Shown one piece after another: positions 51,494 through 61,472 of a stretch of 64,000 nt of DNA; positions within the stretch are counted from its first letter, which is position 1, and the number at the start of each line of letters is the position of its first letter. The notes under the pieces were generated by a model. That model had not been told where the DNA came from and did not search any database. It saw only the letters and a program-made list of their open reading frames with translations. A program made the position numbers and the translations under genes. Source of the stretch: Mycobacterium mantenii. GTDB lineage: Bacteria > Actinomycetota > Actinomycetes > Mycobacteriales > Mycobacteriaceae. The stretch spans positions 5,580,001 to 5,644,000 of the forward strand of contig NZ_AP022590.1 in the NCBI RefSeq assembly GCF_010731775.1. The letters are read 5' to 3'.

Positions 51494-51572
51494 GCTTCGA
51501 CCCTATGGGCTCGGACGTGACGGAGCCAGGTGTAGCGGCGAGCCGTGCGTGCCGGACCGTGAACCGGCGAGG

Positions 51573-51893
51573 TCAGTGACCGAGCCGGCCTCGGCCCAGG
51601 CGCAGCAGCAGGATCGCCAGGTCTTTGCCCTCGGGGCCGAGCTCGCTGTAGCGCTCGATCACTTTCATCTCACGGCTATGGACCAGCCGCGTGCCACCGG
51701 ACGCCATCCGGGCCTTGCCGATCGCCTGTGACACCTCGGTGCGCCGCTGCACCGCGGCGAGAATCTCCGCGTCGAGCCGGTCGATCTCGTGGCGCAACTT
51801 GTCTATGTCGGTGACCTCGTGGGCCTCCGCCATCTCGATCTCCATCTCAGCTGACTCCGCGTCTTTGTCGCGATGTGGCGGTTCTGGTCTCAT
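51573..51893 (-). CDS. Chorismate mutase (AroQ-delta)
   Basis: The 106-residue all-helical enzyme converts chorismate to prephenate for Phe/Tyr synthesis. The start is MRPEPPHRDKDAESAE at 51893, matching the 105-residue Rv0948c. Catalytic segments are DKLRHEIDRLDAEILAAVQR (Arg), RRTEVSQAIGKARMASGG (Arg, Lys) and REMKVIERYSEL with the C-terminal LGRGRLGH that contacts DAHP synthase. The intracellular AroQ-delta enzyme is weak alone and is activated by complex formation with that partner. Confidence 0.95.
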   Translation of the reverse strand: MRPEPPHRDKDAESAEMEIEMAEAHEVTDIDKLRHEIDRLDAEILAAVQRRTEVSQAIGKARMASGGTRLVHSREMKVIERYSELGPEGKDLAILLLRLGRGRLGH

Positions 51894-52284
51894 GCAGTAT
51901 CGGGCCTTACACAAAAGGCGAGCCCCGAGTGCCGAGATCGGACCACGGGGCTCTGCGGAAGCAGTTAGACCACGAGCACCGCGAACCGGTACCCGTAGAA
52001 AGATCGGCGGCGCCACTCCTGGGTGGAAGAGCGTCGCCGACACTGCAGGTTGAGCACGAGTCGAGTGTGCCATCAAAAACTGTGGGCGCGCAAAAAAACG
52101 GGTCTAAGCTGCGCCTTTGGACTCGGGCGCAATTGGGTCCCAGGGCAAACCGCGGTTCGGAAACTGCACTCCGACACGCCGGATTGTCGGTAGTCTGCAT
52201 GACGCCGCCCCGCCACTTCGGCCACTAGCCTGGTCTGATGCCAAGGCGCTGCGCGTCAGTGGGCGGCGGTAAGTTTGGACTGAC
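51894..52284. other. Divergent intergenic region (chorismate mutase / uvrD1)
   Basis: The 391-bp region lacks a credible gene; short frames on both strands have no start signals. It should hold both promoters. An A-rich run at 52089-52096 is notable in this GC-rich DNA. I see no clear LexA box. Confidence 0.4.
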
Positions 52285-54657
52285 ATGAGTGTGCACGCAA
52301 CAGATGTAAAGCCGGCCTCCGAGGCAGATCAACTGCTCGCGGGCCTAAATCCGCAACAGCGCCAAGCGGTGGTGCACGAGGGTTCCCCACTGCTGATCGT
52401 CGCGGGCGCGGGTTCGGGGAAGACCGCGGTGTTGACCCGCCGCATCGCCTACCTGATCGCCGAACGCGGGGTGGGTGTGGGTCAGGTGCTGGCCATCACG
52501 TTCACCAACAAGGCCGCCGCCGAGATGCGGGAACGTGTGGTGCGCCTGGTGGGCAACCGGGCCCGCGCCATGTGGGTGTCCACGTTCCACTCGACCTGTG
52601 TGCGCATCCTGCGCAACCAGGCGTCCCTGATCGAGGGCCTCAACTCCAACTTCTCCATCTACGACGCCGACGACTCACGGCGCCTGCTGCAGATGATCGG
52701 GCGGGACATGGGGCTCGACATCAAGCGCTACTCGCCGCGGCTGCTTGCCAACGCCATCTCCAACCTGAAGAACGAGTTGATCGACCCCGCCGAGGCGGTG
52801 GGCAAGCTGACCGACGATTCCGGCGAGTTGTCCCGCACGGTGGCCAGCGTCTACGGCGAATACCAACGGCGGCTGCGGGCGGCCAACGCGCTGGACTTCG
52901 ACGACCTGATCGGGGAGACCGTGGCGGTGCTGCGGGCCTTCCCGCAGATTGCTCAGCACTACCGGCGGCGGTTCCGGCATGTCCTGGTCGACGAGTACCA
53001 GGACACCAACCACGCGCAGTACGTGCTGGTGCGGGAACTGGCCGGCCGCGGCGGTCCAGCGCGGCTCGCCGGAGCCGGCCCGGGGGCCGGCAGTGACGAG
53101 GTATCCGATGAGGTGCCGCCCGCGGAGCTGTGCGTGGTCGGCGACGCCGACCAGTCGATCTACGCGTTCCGCGGAGCCACCATCCGCAACATCGAAGACT
53201 TCGAACGCGACTACCCGGACGCGACAACCATTCTGCTGGAACAGAATTACCGCTCGACGCAAAACATCTTGTCCGCGGCCAACTCGGTGATCGCCCGCAA
53301 CTCCGGGCGCCGCGACAAGCGACTGTGGACCGCCGAAGGCGCCGGCGAGCTGATCGTCGGCTACGTCGCCGACAACGAACACGACGAGGCTCGATTCGTG
53401 GCCGAGGAGATCGATGCGCTCGCCGAGAAAGGCGAGATCACCTACAACGACGTCGCCGTCTTCTACCGCACCAACAACTCGTCGCGGTCGTTCGAAGAGG
53501 TGTTCATCCGCGCCGGGATACCCTACAAAGTCGTTGGAGGAGTGCGCTTTTACGAGCGCAAGGAGATCCGCGACGTCGTCGCCTATCTGCGGGTGCTGGA
53601 CAACCCCGGGGACGCGGTCAGCATGCGGCGCATCCTCAACACCCCGCGCCGGGGCATCGGCGATCGTGCCGAGGCGTGCGTGGCGGTGTACGCCGAGAAC
53701 ACCGGGTCCAGTTTCGCCGACGCGCTCGTGGCCGCGGCCGAAGGCAAAGTGCCGATGCTGAATTCGCGTGCGGAGAAGGCGATCGCCGGTTTCGTCGAGC
53801 TGCTGGACGAGCTGCGCGGCCGGCTGGACGACGATCTCGGGGATCTGGTCGAGTCGGTGCTCGAACGCACCGGGTACCGCAGGGAACTGGAATCCTCCAC
53901 CGATCCCCAGGAACTGGCGCGCTTGGACAACCTCAACGAACTCGTCAGCGTGGCACACGAATTCAGCACCGACCGGGCCAACGCGGCGGCGCTGGGCGAG
54001 TCCCTGCAAACCCCCGAAGACGAAGACGTGCCGGACACCGGCGTGCTGGCCGAGTTCTTGGAGCGGGTCTCACTGGTCTCCGACAGCGACGAGATTCCCG
54101 AGGACGGCGCCGGCATGGTCACCCTGATGACCCTGCACACCGCAAAGGGGCTCGAGTTTCCGGTGGTGTTCGTCACCGGCTGGGAGGACGGAATGTTCCC
54201 CCACATGCGGTCGTTGGATGATCCAGTCGAACTCTCCGAGGAGCGGCGTCTGGCCTACGTGGGGATCACCCGGGCGCGGCAACGGCTCTACCTCAGCAGG
54301 GCCATCGTCCGGTCCTCCTGGGGGCAGCCCATGCTCAACCCGGAATCGCGCTTCCTGCAGGAGATTCCGCAAGAACTCATCGATTGGCGGCGCACCGCCC
54401 CGGTGTCGTCGTTCAGCGCGCCGGTGAGTGGCGCCGGCCGGTTCGGCACGCCACGTCCGTCCCCGACCCGCTCGGGGATGAGCAAGCGCCCGCTACTGGT
54501 ACTCGAGCCCGGCGACCGGGTGACGCACGACAAGTACGGGCTGGGCCGGGTCGAGGAAGTGTCCGGCGTCGGGGAATCGGCGATGTCGCTGATCGACTTC
54601 GGCAGCTCGGGGCGGGTGAAACTGATGCACAATCACGCCCCGATCAGCAAGCTTTAG
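52285..54657 (+). CDS. uvrD1: ATP-dependent DNA helicase UvrD1
   Basis: The 790-residue SF1A helicase of the PcrA/UvrD type has Walker A AGAGSGKTAVLTRRI (about residue 40), motif II LVDEYQDTNHAQY, motif III GDADQSIYAFRGA, and motifs V and VI MTLHTAKGLEFPVVFVTGWE and RLAYVGITRARQRLYL. The C-terminus (about 735-790; LEPGDRVTHDKYGLGRVEEV) is a Tudor-like fold that contacts RNA polymerase or Ku. It unwinds DNA in nucleotide excision repair and is stimulated by Ku in mycobacteria. It equals Rv0949. Confidence 0.97.
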   Translation: MSVHATDVKPASEADQLLAGLNPQQRQAVVHEGSPLLIVAGAGSGKTAVLTRRIAYLIAERGVGVGQVLAITFTNKAAAEMRERVVRLVGNRARAMWVSTFHSTCVRILRNQASLIEGLNSNFSIYDADDSRRLLQMIGRDMGLDIKRYSPRLLANAISNLKNELIDPAEAVGKLTDDSGELSRTVASVYGEYQRRLRAANALDFDDLIGETVAVLRAFPQIAQHYRRRFRHVLVDEYQDTNHAQYVLVRELAGRGGPARLAGAGPGAGSDEVSDEVPPAELCVVGDADQSIYAFRGATIRNIEDFERDYPDATTILLEQNYRSTQNILSAANSVIARNSGRRDKRLWTAEGAGELIVGYVADNEHDEARFVAEEIDALAEKGEITYNDVAVFYRTNNSSRSFEEVFIRAGIPYKVVGGVRFYERKEIRDVVAYLRVLDNPGDAVSMRRILNTPRRGIGDRAEACVAVYAENTGSSFADALVAAAEGKVPMLNSRAEKAIAGFVELLDELRGRLDDDLGDLVESVLERTGYRRELESSTDPQELARLDNLNELVSVAHEFSTDRANAAALGESLQTPEDEDVPDTGVLAEFLERVSLVSDSDEIPEDGAGMVTLMTLHTAKGLEFPVVFVTGWEDGMFPHMRSLDDPVELSEERRLAYVGITRARQRLYLSRAIVRSSWGQPMLNPESRFLQEIPQELIDWRRTAPVSSFSAPVSGAGRFGTPRPSPTRSGMSKRPLLVLEPGDRVTHDKYGLGRVEEVSGVGESAMSLIDFGSSGRVKLMHNHAPISKL

Positions 54658-54683
54658 CTCGCCGACCGTGCACTCACGGCGAG
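54658..54683. terminator. Hairpin after uvrD1
   Basis: CTCGCCG (54658-54664) pairs perfectly with CGGCGAG (54677-54683) around a 12-base loop, directly after the uvrD1 stop. Further short repeats of GCGA/TCGC follow to 54720. It lies between convergent genes and lacks a U tract, as is usual in mycobacteria. Confidence 0.5.
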
Positions 54684-54725
54684 AAATCGCCGAAATTGCC
54701 GCGGCGAGTTCGCGTTCGGCGAAGG

Positions 54726-55316
54726 TCAGGCGTCCAGCCAGCGTTTGGTTTGCGGCAGCATGACCAGCACCACCGTGGCGATCGGCAATACCGGCAGCAA
54801 ATGCACCACCCACGCGACCCGGGCGCCGGCGATGAACACGCCGATGTAGGTAAGGAAGGCGACCAGCGCGCCGGCCATCAAAAGGTAGCGGCTGATCGAT
54901 CGGCGTTGCAGCAGCATGATCACGCCCGACACCGTGGTGCCCGCGAACACCAGGGCCAGGAACGCCACCGCGATGCAGAACAGGCGGTCGGTTCGCCACC
55001 AACCGGCGATCAGGTCGGTGGCCACCACCGATGTGGCCCAGCCGCTGACGATGCTCACCGCGCAGGCGGCGACGGCCGTTCGGTCGGTGGGTTCGAGGGC
55101 CGGCATTCCGGCATAGCCGCCGCGGCCCGCGCGAGGACCCGCCCGGTGGGGCGACGGTTGCGGGACGAAATGGGTGGTGGGGGTGTCCGGCGTGGTCGGT
55201 ATGGGCCCGGTCGGCGCACGCCGGATGATTCGTGTCCGCACGTCGGAGGGCGACTCGGGCTGTGGCGCGGACTCGGGCGGTTGCGGACCGGAAGGGTGTT
55301 CGTTCGGCGCGGTCAC
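54726..55316 (-). CDS. Membrane protein with Pro-rich N-terminus
   Basis: The 196-residue protein starts at GTG 55316, one base after the stop of the M23 gene, so it is probably coupled. Residues 1-75 are Pro/Thr/Ser-rich and cytoplasmic; four hydrophobic segments follow (about 82-105, 115-137, 142-165, 170-190). It resembles mycobacterial membrane proteins adjacent to the Rv0950c-type peptidase and may work in cell-wall remodelling with it. No catalytic motif is seen. Confidence 0.65.
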   Translation of the reverse strand: MTAPNEHPSGPQPPESAPQPESPSDVRTRIIRRAPTGPIPTTPDTPTTHFVPQPSPHRAGPRAGRGGYAGMPALEPTDRTAVAACAVSIVSGWATSVVATDLIAGWWRTDRLFCIAVAFLALVFAGTTVSGVIMLLQRRSISRYLLMAGALVAFLTYIGVFIAGARVAWVVHLLPVLPIATVVLVMLPQTKRWLDA

Positions 55317-55317
55317 C

Positions 55318-56445
55318 TCAACCAGCGTAGTTGCCGACCATAAGACCACGCTTAGCGAGCCACGGCACAGGGTCGATCCGTTCGGTGCCGCCCTGCAGCA
55401 CCTCGAAATGCAGGTGCGGGCCGGTGGAATTGCCCCGGTTGCCCATCGTCGCGATCTGATCGCCGGCCATCACCCGCTCACCGACGCTGACCAGCGTGGT
55501 GTTGATGTGGCCGTAGAGCGTGACGGTGCCATCGGCGTGGCGCAGCTTGACCAGCATGCCGTAGCCGCTGGCCGGACCGGAGTCGATGACGACGCCGTCC
55601 GACACCGCGTAGATCGGTGTCCCGATCGAGTTGGCCAGGTCGATACCGGCGTGCAGCACGCCCCAGCGGTAGCCGAAGTTGGAGGTGAAGATCCCCTTGG
55701 TCGGCATGACGTAGAGCGGCTGCGACAACCGCGCCTCGCGCTGAGCGCGATCGTTGGCGAAGGCGACGCCCTTGGCCAGCTCCTGGTTGTGCAGCGCGGC
55801 GGTGGCCGCCCGGTCCGCGGCGATCACCTGGGGGCCGCGGACGGTGTTGCTGCCCGCCCCGCCGGTGAGTGCGGATGCGTTGGCGGTGAGCACGGCGTCG
55901 GTCTTGGGGGTGTCGGCGTGGCTGGTGGCCGTGTGGGCCGCCGCGGCGGCGGCACCGGCCGCCATCGCCGAGATCAGCAGGCGGCCCCGGGCCGCGCTGG
56001 TCGGTTGCTTGCGGTGCTGCCCGCCGCGTCGTGCGACGCCGATGACGTCGGCGGCGTGCGGGCGATCGAGCCGCCGCTCGGTGCGCGGCTCGATGATCAC
56101 CCGCGGCAGCACCTCGGTGACGGGTGCGGCCAGCCAGTCCGGGCGAAGATCGTCGGAAGCGTGCAGGTCGTCGAGCTCGGGCGCCAGCAGCACCTGCGCG
56201 GCGTTGTCGAACGTCGAGTCGTTGCTGAAGTCCAGGTCGCCGAGATCGCTCGCGTCGTCGCTGAAGTCGAAGTCGTCGAAATCGAGGCCGTCGAGCGGCA
56301 GGATTTCGGTGACCTCGGTGCGATGCGGTGCATCCGCCCATCGGGCGCCTGCCGCGCGACCTACCCTCACGACGCCTTCAGTCACGGCGGAAGGCCGGGC
56401 AATTCGGTGTTGGGGCAACCTGAAATGTCCTCGTATCGTGACCAT
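55318..56445 (-). CDS. M23-family zinc metallopeptidase (Rv0950c-like)
   Basis: The 375-residue protein has a cytoplasmic, acidic N-terminal part ([20 protein letters not shown]), a hydrophobic Ala-rich segment at about 160-180 (signal anchor) and an exported M23/LytM domain at 260-370. The zinc site is [20 protein letters not shown] (H..D) with HLHFEV near the end, so it should cleave peptidoglycan cross-bridges or act in division. ATG 56445 was chosen over an earlier ATG 17 residues upstream with no ribosome site. Confidence 0.87.
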   Translation of the reverse strand: MVTIRGHFRLPQHRIARPSAVTEGVVRVGRAAGARWADAPHRTEVTEILPLDGLDFDDFDFSDDASDLGDLDFSNDSTFDNAAQVLLAPELDDLHASDDLRPDWLAAPVTEVLPRVIIEPRTERRLDRPHAADVIGVARRGGQHRKQPTSAARGRLLISAMAAGAAAAAAHTATSHADTPKTDAVLTANASALTGGAGSNTVRGPQVIAADRAATAALHNQELAKGVAFANDRAQREARLSQPLYVMPTKGIFTSNFGYRWGVLHAGIDLANSIGTPIYAVSDGVVIDSGPASGYGMLVKLRHADGTVTLYGHINTTLVSVGERVMAGDQIATMGNRGNSTGPHLHFEVLQGGTERIDPVPWLAKRGLMVGNYAG

Positions 56446-56694
56446 AACGTTATCTGGACCCCTAGGAAGGTATCCGCTAACGCGCGCGACTGGCAACCTC
56501 GCTGCACAATCCGGCCCGAATTGTGATTTGGATCACGCGGACGGTCAACCCATAGCCCGTGAGCTGTACCACATCGGCGGACGCGGCGGGAGCAGCCGTT
56601 TGAGGGGTGGATACAGTTCGTCCGTGCGAGTTGCCGACTGCGGCACCGCCCACCACGAGGCCTAGTAGTTGAGTCGAGCGAAGACAGAGAGTCC

Positions 56695-57858
56695 ATGGAC
56701 CTTTTCGAATATCAAGCAAAAGAATTGTTCGCCAAGCACAACGTACCGACTACGCCGGGACGCGTGACCGAGACCGCCGAGGGCGCTCGGGAGATCGCCA
56801 CCGAGATCGGTCGTCCGGTGATGGTCAAGGCGCAGGTGAAAGTCGGCGGTCGCGGTAAGGCCGGTGGCGTCAAGTACGCGGCGACGCCCGACGACGCCTA
56901 CGAGCACGCCAAGAACATTCTCGGTCTCGACATCAAGGGACACGTCGTGAAGAAGCTGCTGGTCGCCGAGGCCAGCGACATCGCCGAGGAGTACTACATC
57001 TCCTTCCTGCTCGACCGCGCCAACCGCACCTACCTGGCGATGTGCTCGGTCGAAGGAGGCATGGAAATCGAGGAGGTGGCCGCCACCAAGCCCGAGCGAC
57101 TGGCCAAGGTTCCGGTGGACGCCGTCAAGGGCGTCGACCTGGCGACCGCGCGTTCCATCGCCGAGCAGGGCCACCTGCCCGCCGAGGTGCTCGACGCCGC
57201 CGCGGTCACCATCAACAAGCTGTGGGAGGTCTTCGTCGCCGAGGACGCCACCCTGGTTGAGGTCAACCCGTTGGTGCGCGACCCCGAAGACCGCATTCTG
57301 GCGCTGGACGGCAAGGTCACGCTGGACGCCAACGCCGACTTCCGTCAGCCCGGCCACGCCGAGTTCGAAGACCGCGACGCCACCGACCCGCTGGAGCTCA
57401 AGGCCAAGGAGCACGACCTCAACTACGTCAAGCTCGACGGCTCGGTCGGCATCATCGGCAACGGTGCGGGCCTGGTGATGTCGACGCTCGACGTCGTCGC
57501 CTACGCCGGCGAGAAGCACGGCGGGGTCAAGCCGGCCAACTTCCTCGACATCGGTGGTGGCGCGTCGGCCGAGGTGATGGCCGCGGGGCTCGACGTGATC
57601 CTGAACGACAAGCAGGTCAAGAGCGTGTTCGTGAACGTGTTCGGCGGCATCACGTCCTGCGACGCCGTCGCCAACGGAATCGTGACCGCGCTGAACATGC
57701 TCGGGGACGAGGCCAACAAGCCGCTCGTGGTCCGGCTCGACGGCAACAACGTCGACGAAGGCCGCCGCATTCTGGCCCAAGCCAACCACCCGCTGGTGAT
57801 CCAGGCCGAGACCATGGACGCCGGTGCCGACAAAGCCGCCGAGCTGGCGAACAAGTAA
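56695..57858 (+). CDS. sucC: Succinyl-CoA ligase beta subunit
   Basis: The 387-residue ATP-grasp subunit has [20 protein letters not shown] at the start, [20 protein letters not shown] in the nucleotide site, [13 protein letters not shown], and the conserved [16 protein letters not shown] and [17 protein letters not shown] near the C-terminus. With SucD it makes ATP or GTP from succinyl-CoA in the TCA cycle. It equals Rv0951. Thirteen bases separate it from sucD. Confidence 0.97.
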   Translation: MDLFEYQAKELFAKHNVPTTPGRVTETAEGAREIATEIGRPVMVKAQVKVGGRGKAGGVKYAATPDDAYEHAKNILGLDIKGHVVKKLLVAEASDIAEEYYISFLLDRANRTYLAMCSVEGGMEIEEVAATKPERLAKVPVDAVKGVDLATARSIAEQGHLPAEVLDAAAVTINKLWEVFVAEDATLVEVNPLVRDPEDRILALDGKVTLDANADFRQPGHAEFEDRDATDPLELKAKEHDLNYVKLDGSVGIIGNGAGLVMSTLDVVAYAGEKHGGVKPANFLDIGGGASAEVMAAGLDVILNDKQVKSVFVNVFGGITSCDAVANGIVTALNMLGDEANKPLVVRLDGNNVDEGRRILAQANHPLVIQAETMDAGADKAAELANK

Positions 57859-57871
57859 GGGACTCAAAGAG

Positions 57872-58774
57872 ATGTCGATCTTCCTGAATAAGGACTCCAA
57901 AGTCATCGTCCAGGGCATCACCGGCGGCGAGGGCACCAAGCACACCGCACTCATGCTCAAGGCCGGCACCCAGGTGGTGGGCGGGGTGAACGCCCGCAAG
58001 GCCGGCACCACCGTGTCGCACGTGGATCCGGTCGGCAAGGACGTCGAGCTCCCGGTCTTCGGCAGCGTCGCGGAAGCGATGAAGGAGACCGGCGCCAACG
58101 TGTCCGTCGTCTTCGTGCCGCCGAAATTCGCCAAGGACGCGATCATCGAGGCCATCGACGCCGAGATCCCGCTGCTGGTCGTCATCACCGAGGGAATTCC
58201 GGTGCAGGACAGCGCCTATGCGTGGGCCTACAACGTCGACAACGGTCAGAAGACGCGGATCATCGGGCCGAACTGCCCCGGCATCATCACCCCGGGTGAG
58301 GCGCTGGCGGGCATCACCCCGGCGAACATCAGTGGACCTGGCCCGGTCGGGTTGGTGTCCAAGTCGGGCACCCTGACCTACCAGATGATGTACGAGCTGC
58401 GCGATTTCGGCTTCTCCACCTCGATCGGCATCGGTGGTGACCCGGTGATCGGCACCACCCACATCGACGCCATCGAGGCCTTCGAGAAGGACCCCGACAC
58501 CAAGGTCATCGTGATGATCGGGGAGATCGGCGGTGACGCCGAGGAGCGCGCGGCCGACTACATCAAGGCCAACGTCTCCAAGCCTGTCGTCGGCTATGTC
58601 GCGGGATTCACCGCGCCGGAGGGCAAGACGATGGGCCACGCGGGTGCCATCGTGTCCGGCTCGTCGGGCACCGCGGCCGCCAAGAAGGAGGCCCTGGAGG
58701 CGGCCGGCGTCAGGGTCGGCAAGACGCCGTCGGAGACCGCCGCGCTGGCCCGGGAGATCCTGCAGAACCTGTAG
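57872..58774 (+). CDS. sucD: Succinyl-CoA ligase alpha subunit
   Basis: The 300-residue CoA-binding subunit has [20 protein letters not shown] and the phosphohistidine site region [20 protein letters not shown] (His in GHAG). Start ATG 57872 follows AAAGAG; upstream in-frame codons overlap sucC. It forms the enzyme with SucC and equals Rv0952. A hairpin follows the stop. Confidence 0.97.
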   Translation: MSIFLNKDSKVIVQGITGGEGTKHTALMLKAGTQVVGGVNARKAGTTVSHVDPVGKDVELPVFGSVAEAMKETGANVSVVFVPPKFAKDAIIEAIDAEIPLLVVITEGIPVQDSAYAWAYNVDNGQKTRIIGPNCPGIITPGEALAGITPANISGPGPVGLVSKSGTLTYQMMYELRDFGFSTSIGIGGDPVIGTTHIDAIEAFEKDPDTKVIVMIGEIGGDAEERAADYIKANVSKPVVGYVAGFTAPEGKTMGHAGAIVSGSSGTAAAKKEALEAAGVRVGKTPSETAALAREILQNL

Positions 58775-58775
58775 C

Positions 58776-58836
58776 GATCTATCGCGTCCCCTGGGCCCGA
58801 TTTGGGCCACGGGGCTGCGCCGGTAGATAGTGGGTC
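58776..58836. terminator. Hairpin after sucCD
   Basis: CCCTGGGCCC with GGGCCACGGGG forms a stem around a GATTT loop, and ATCTATCG/CGGTAGAT extend it outward with one mismatch. It lies between the sucD stop and the next gene's start, so it probably ends the sucCD transcript. Confidence 0.5.
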
Positions 58837-58837
58837 T

Positions 58838-60364
58838 ATGAATCTCGACCCGAGCACCCCGGTCATCGTCGGTGTGGGGCAGTTCACCGAGCGCATCGAG
58901 GACTCCGGCTACCGCGGGATGTCGTCGGTGGCATTGGCGACGGCCGCGGCGCGGGCCGCACTGCATGACTGCGGGGCGGACACCGCCGCCGTCGCCGCGG
59001 CCATCGACACCGTCGCCGCGATCCGCCAGTTCGAGCTCTCCGGGCGGACACCCGCGCCGATGGGCAAGTCGAACAACTACCCGAGGTCGGTGGCCAAGCG
59101 GATCGGCGCCGCACCGGCCCGCGCGGTTCTCGAGCCGATCGGCGGCCAGGGCCCCCAGCATCTGGTCACCGAGTTCGCCGGCGTCATCGCCACGGGTGAG
59201 GCCCAGGTCGTGATGATCTTCGGCTCCGAAAACACCTCGAGCATTCGGTATTTCGCCGACCGGGAGAAGCCGGACCACTCCGACACGGTCGAGGGTTCCC
59301 TCGAGGACCGCGGCTTCGGCTACGAGGGTCTGTTCGACGATTACACCGTCGCGCACGGCCTGATCGGAGCGCCGGCCCAGTACGGGCTGCTGGAGAACGC
59401 CCGACGCGCCCGGCTGGGCCTGAGCGTCGCCGACTACCGCCGCCAGATGGGTGAGCTGTTCGCGCCGTTCACCAAGGTGGCGGCGAAGAACCCGTTCGCG
59501 TCCTCGCCCGTGGAGCGCGGCGTCGACGAGCTCATCACCGTGACCGCGTCCAACCGGATGATCTGCGATCCGTACCCGAGGTTGCTGGTGGCCCGCGACC
59601 AGGTGAACCAGGGCGCGGCCGCGCTGCTGATGTCGGTGGCCGCCGCCCGCCGGCTCGGCGTGCCCGAGGAGCGCTGGGTGTACCTGCACGGCCACGCCGA
59701 CATGGTGGACCAGCCGCTGCTGGACCGCGTCGACCTGACCTACAACTCGGCCTCGGTGCTGGCGGTCCGGGAAGCCCTCGCCGGCGCGGGTGTCGGCATC
59801 GACGACGTGTCGACCTTCGATTTGTACAGCTGCTTCCCGGTGCCGGTGTTCAACTTCTGCGACGGCACGGGTCTGGCCACCGACGACCCGCGCGGGCTGA
59901 CGCTCACCGGCGGCCTGCCGTACTTCGGCGGACCGGGCAACAATTACTCGCTGCACGGCATCGCCGAGACGGTCAGCGAAATGCGGGATCTACCTGGACA
60001 ATTCGGCCTGGTCGCCGCCAACGGCGGGATCATGAGCAAGTACTCCGTCGGGGTGTACTCGACCACTCCGGTGAACTGGAAGCCCGACAACAGCGCCGCA
60101 CTGCGTGCCGAGGTCGCCGCCCGGCCCAAGGTGCCGGTGACCGTCAAGGCCGACGGTCCGGCGACCATCGAGACCTATACCGTGCGCTACGACTGGCCGG
60201 TCCGGACCGGCGTCATCATCGGCCGCCTCGACGACGACGGCAGCCGCTTCCTGGCTCTGACCGAGGACGCCAATCTGGTCGGGCTACTGAGCGACGGCGA
60301 GCCGCTCGGGGCGTCGATCGTGGTGCGCCCGACGGACAAGGACAACCGGGCCGCGCCGGCCTGA
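58838..60364 (+). CDS. Thiolase-like acetyl-CoA acetyltransferase family protein
   Basis: The 508-residue thiolase-fold protein has a conserved N-terminus VIVGVGQFTERIEDSGYRGM, QGPQHLVTEFAGVIATGEAQ and GGLPYFGGPGNNYSLHGIAE (C-terminal His region). The usual nucleophile Cys-x-S of thiolases is replaced (QGPQH), as in SCP2-thiolase-like proteins. After residue 395 there is a separate C-terminal beta domain (GPATIETYTVRYDWPVRTGV, TEDANLVGLLSDGEPLGASI). In the M. tuberculosis map sucD is followed directly by the LLM gene, so this gene is extra there or was lost. Confidence 0.82.
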   Translation: MNLDPSTPVIVGVGQFTERIEDSGYRGMSSVALATAAARAALHDCGADTAAVAAAIDTVAAIRQFELSGRTPAPMGKSNNYPRSVAKRIGAAPARAVLEPIGGQGPQHLVTEFAGVIATGEAQVVMIFGSENTSSIRYFADREKPDHSDTVEGSLEDRGFGYEGLFDDYTVAHGLIGAPAQYGLLENARRARLGLSVADYRRQMGELFAPFTKVAAKNPFASSPVERGVDELITVTASNRMICDPYPRLLVARDQVNQGAAALLMSVAAARRLGVPEERWVYLHGHADMVDQPLLDRVDLTYNSASVLAVREALAGAGVGIDDVSTFDLYSCFPVPVFNFCDGTGLATDDPRGLTLTGGLPYFGGPGNNYSLHGIAETVSEMRDLPGQFGLVAANGGIMSKYSVGVYSTTPVNWKPDNSAALRAEVAARPKVPVTVKADGPATIETYTVRYDWPVRTGVIIGRLDDDGSRFLALTEDANLVGLLSDGEPLGASIVVRPTDKDNRAAPA

Positions 60365-60369
60365 GCGTC

Positions 60370-61218
60370 TCAGACGAGGGCGGCGAGCTTGTTCGCCAAG
60401 CGCTCGACGTAGGCGGCGACCTCGTCCTCGGACTTGTCCGGCAGGCCGAACAGCACCTCGGTCACCCCGAGTTCGGCCCATCTGGCGAGCTTCTCGGGCA
60501 CCGGCTTGAAGTCCAGCGCCACGATCTGGGGAGCGCCGTCGCGCCCCGCGGCCGCCCAGGTGTCCTGCAGCAGCTTCACCGGCTCGTCGATGTCGAAGTC
60601 GCGTGGGGTGGTGATCCAGCCGTCGGCGCTGCGGGCGATCCACTTGAAGTTCTTCTCGGTGCCCGCGGCGCCCACCAGCACCGGTATGTGCGGCTGCACC
60701 GGCTTGGGCCAGGCCCAGCTCGGGCCGAACTTCACGAACTCACCGTCGTAGCTGGCTTCCTCTTCGGTCCACAGCGACCGCATCGCCTCGAGGTACTCGC
60801 GCAGCATGGTGCGGCGACGGCCCGGCGGCACGTTGTGGTCGGCGAGTTCGTCGGTGTTCCAGCCGAACCCGACGCCCAGGCTGACCCGTCCGCCCGACAG
60901 GTGGTCAAGGGTGGCAATACTTTTCGCCAACGTGATCGGGTCGTGTTCGACCGGCAGGGCCACCGCGGTGGACAGCCGCACCCGCGAGGTGACCGCGCAT
61001 GCCGCGCCCAGACTCACCCATGGGTCTAGTGTCCGCATGTAGCGGTCGTCGGGCAGCGATTCGTCCCCCGTGGTGGGGTGAGCCGCCTCGCGTTTGACCG
61101 GAATGTGGGTGTGTTCTGGCACGTAGAAGGTCTGAAAACCGTGGTCGTCGGCGAGCTTCGCGGCCTTCGCCGGAGAGATGCCACGATCGCTGGTAAAAAG
61201 CACAAGCCCGTAATCCAT
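60370..61218 (-). CDS. LLM-class F420-dependent oxidoreductase (Rv0953c-like)
   Basis: The 282-residue enzyme starts MDYGLVLFTSDRGISPAKAA at ATG 61218; the longer frame upstream would cross the operator. Motifs are HLSGGRVSLGVGFGWNTDEL and PHIPVLVGAAGTEKNFKWIA. The KstR palindrome ends 10 bases from the ATG and no ribosome site is visible, so the message may be leaderless. It equals Rv0953c, a KstR-regulon member by memory, and shares its operator with the gene at 43.0 kb. It converges on the thiolase gene with 5 bases between stops. Confidence 0.9.
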   Translation of the reverse strand: MDYGLVLFTSDRGISPAKAAKLADDHGFQTFYVPEHTHIPVKREAAHPTTGDESLPDDRYMRTLDPWVSLGAACAVTSRVRLSTAVALPVEHDPITLAKSIATLDHLSGGRVSLGVGFGWNTDELADHNVPPGRRRTMLREYLEAMRSLWTEEEASYDGEFVKFGPSWAWPKPVQPHIPVLVGAAGTEKNFKWIARSADGWITTPRDFDIDEPVKLLQDTWAAAGRDGAPQIVALDFKPVPEKLARWAELGVTEVLFGLPDKSEDEVAAYVERLANKLAALV

Positions 61219-61227
61219 GCAGAGAAT

Positions 61228-61241
61228 TAGAACGTGTTCTA
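61228..61241. promoter_or_regulatory. KstR-type operator (second)
   Basis: TAGAACGTGTTCTA is identical to the palindrome at 43936-43949 and matches TnnAACnnGTTnnA at every fixed position. It lies 10 bp before the Rv0953c-like start, so KstR binding would block the core promoter or transcription start. Confidence 0.85.
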
Positions 61242-61472
61242 CCTCCGCTGAGCAAGCCGTGGTGAAACGGACCGTCTCGCGAGGGCCTCGCCGCGCCGGC
61301 GGTGTGGGCCCCGCCATCCAAGCCGATGGCAACGGCACGGGTTGCCGCACGTGCGCTAGCGTGGGTGATCGACCGCGTCGCTAACGCAGCGAGGCGCCTG
61401 GAAGCACAGCGTTGCACTGCAACCGTGGCGGCCGCTAGGCAGTTCAAGGCACTGGAAGCAACAGGAGGAGCC

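Noticed and set aside
57650..59956. 768-codon open frame on the minus strand across sucC, sucD and the thiolase gene
   Set aside because: It is antisense to three well-conserved genes, its translation is rich in Gly, Arg, Asp and His with no family motifs, and there is no ribosome site. High GC produces such shadows.
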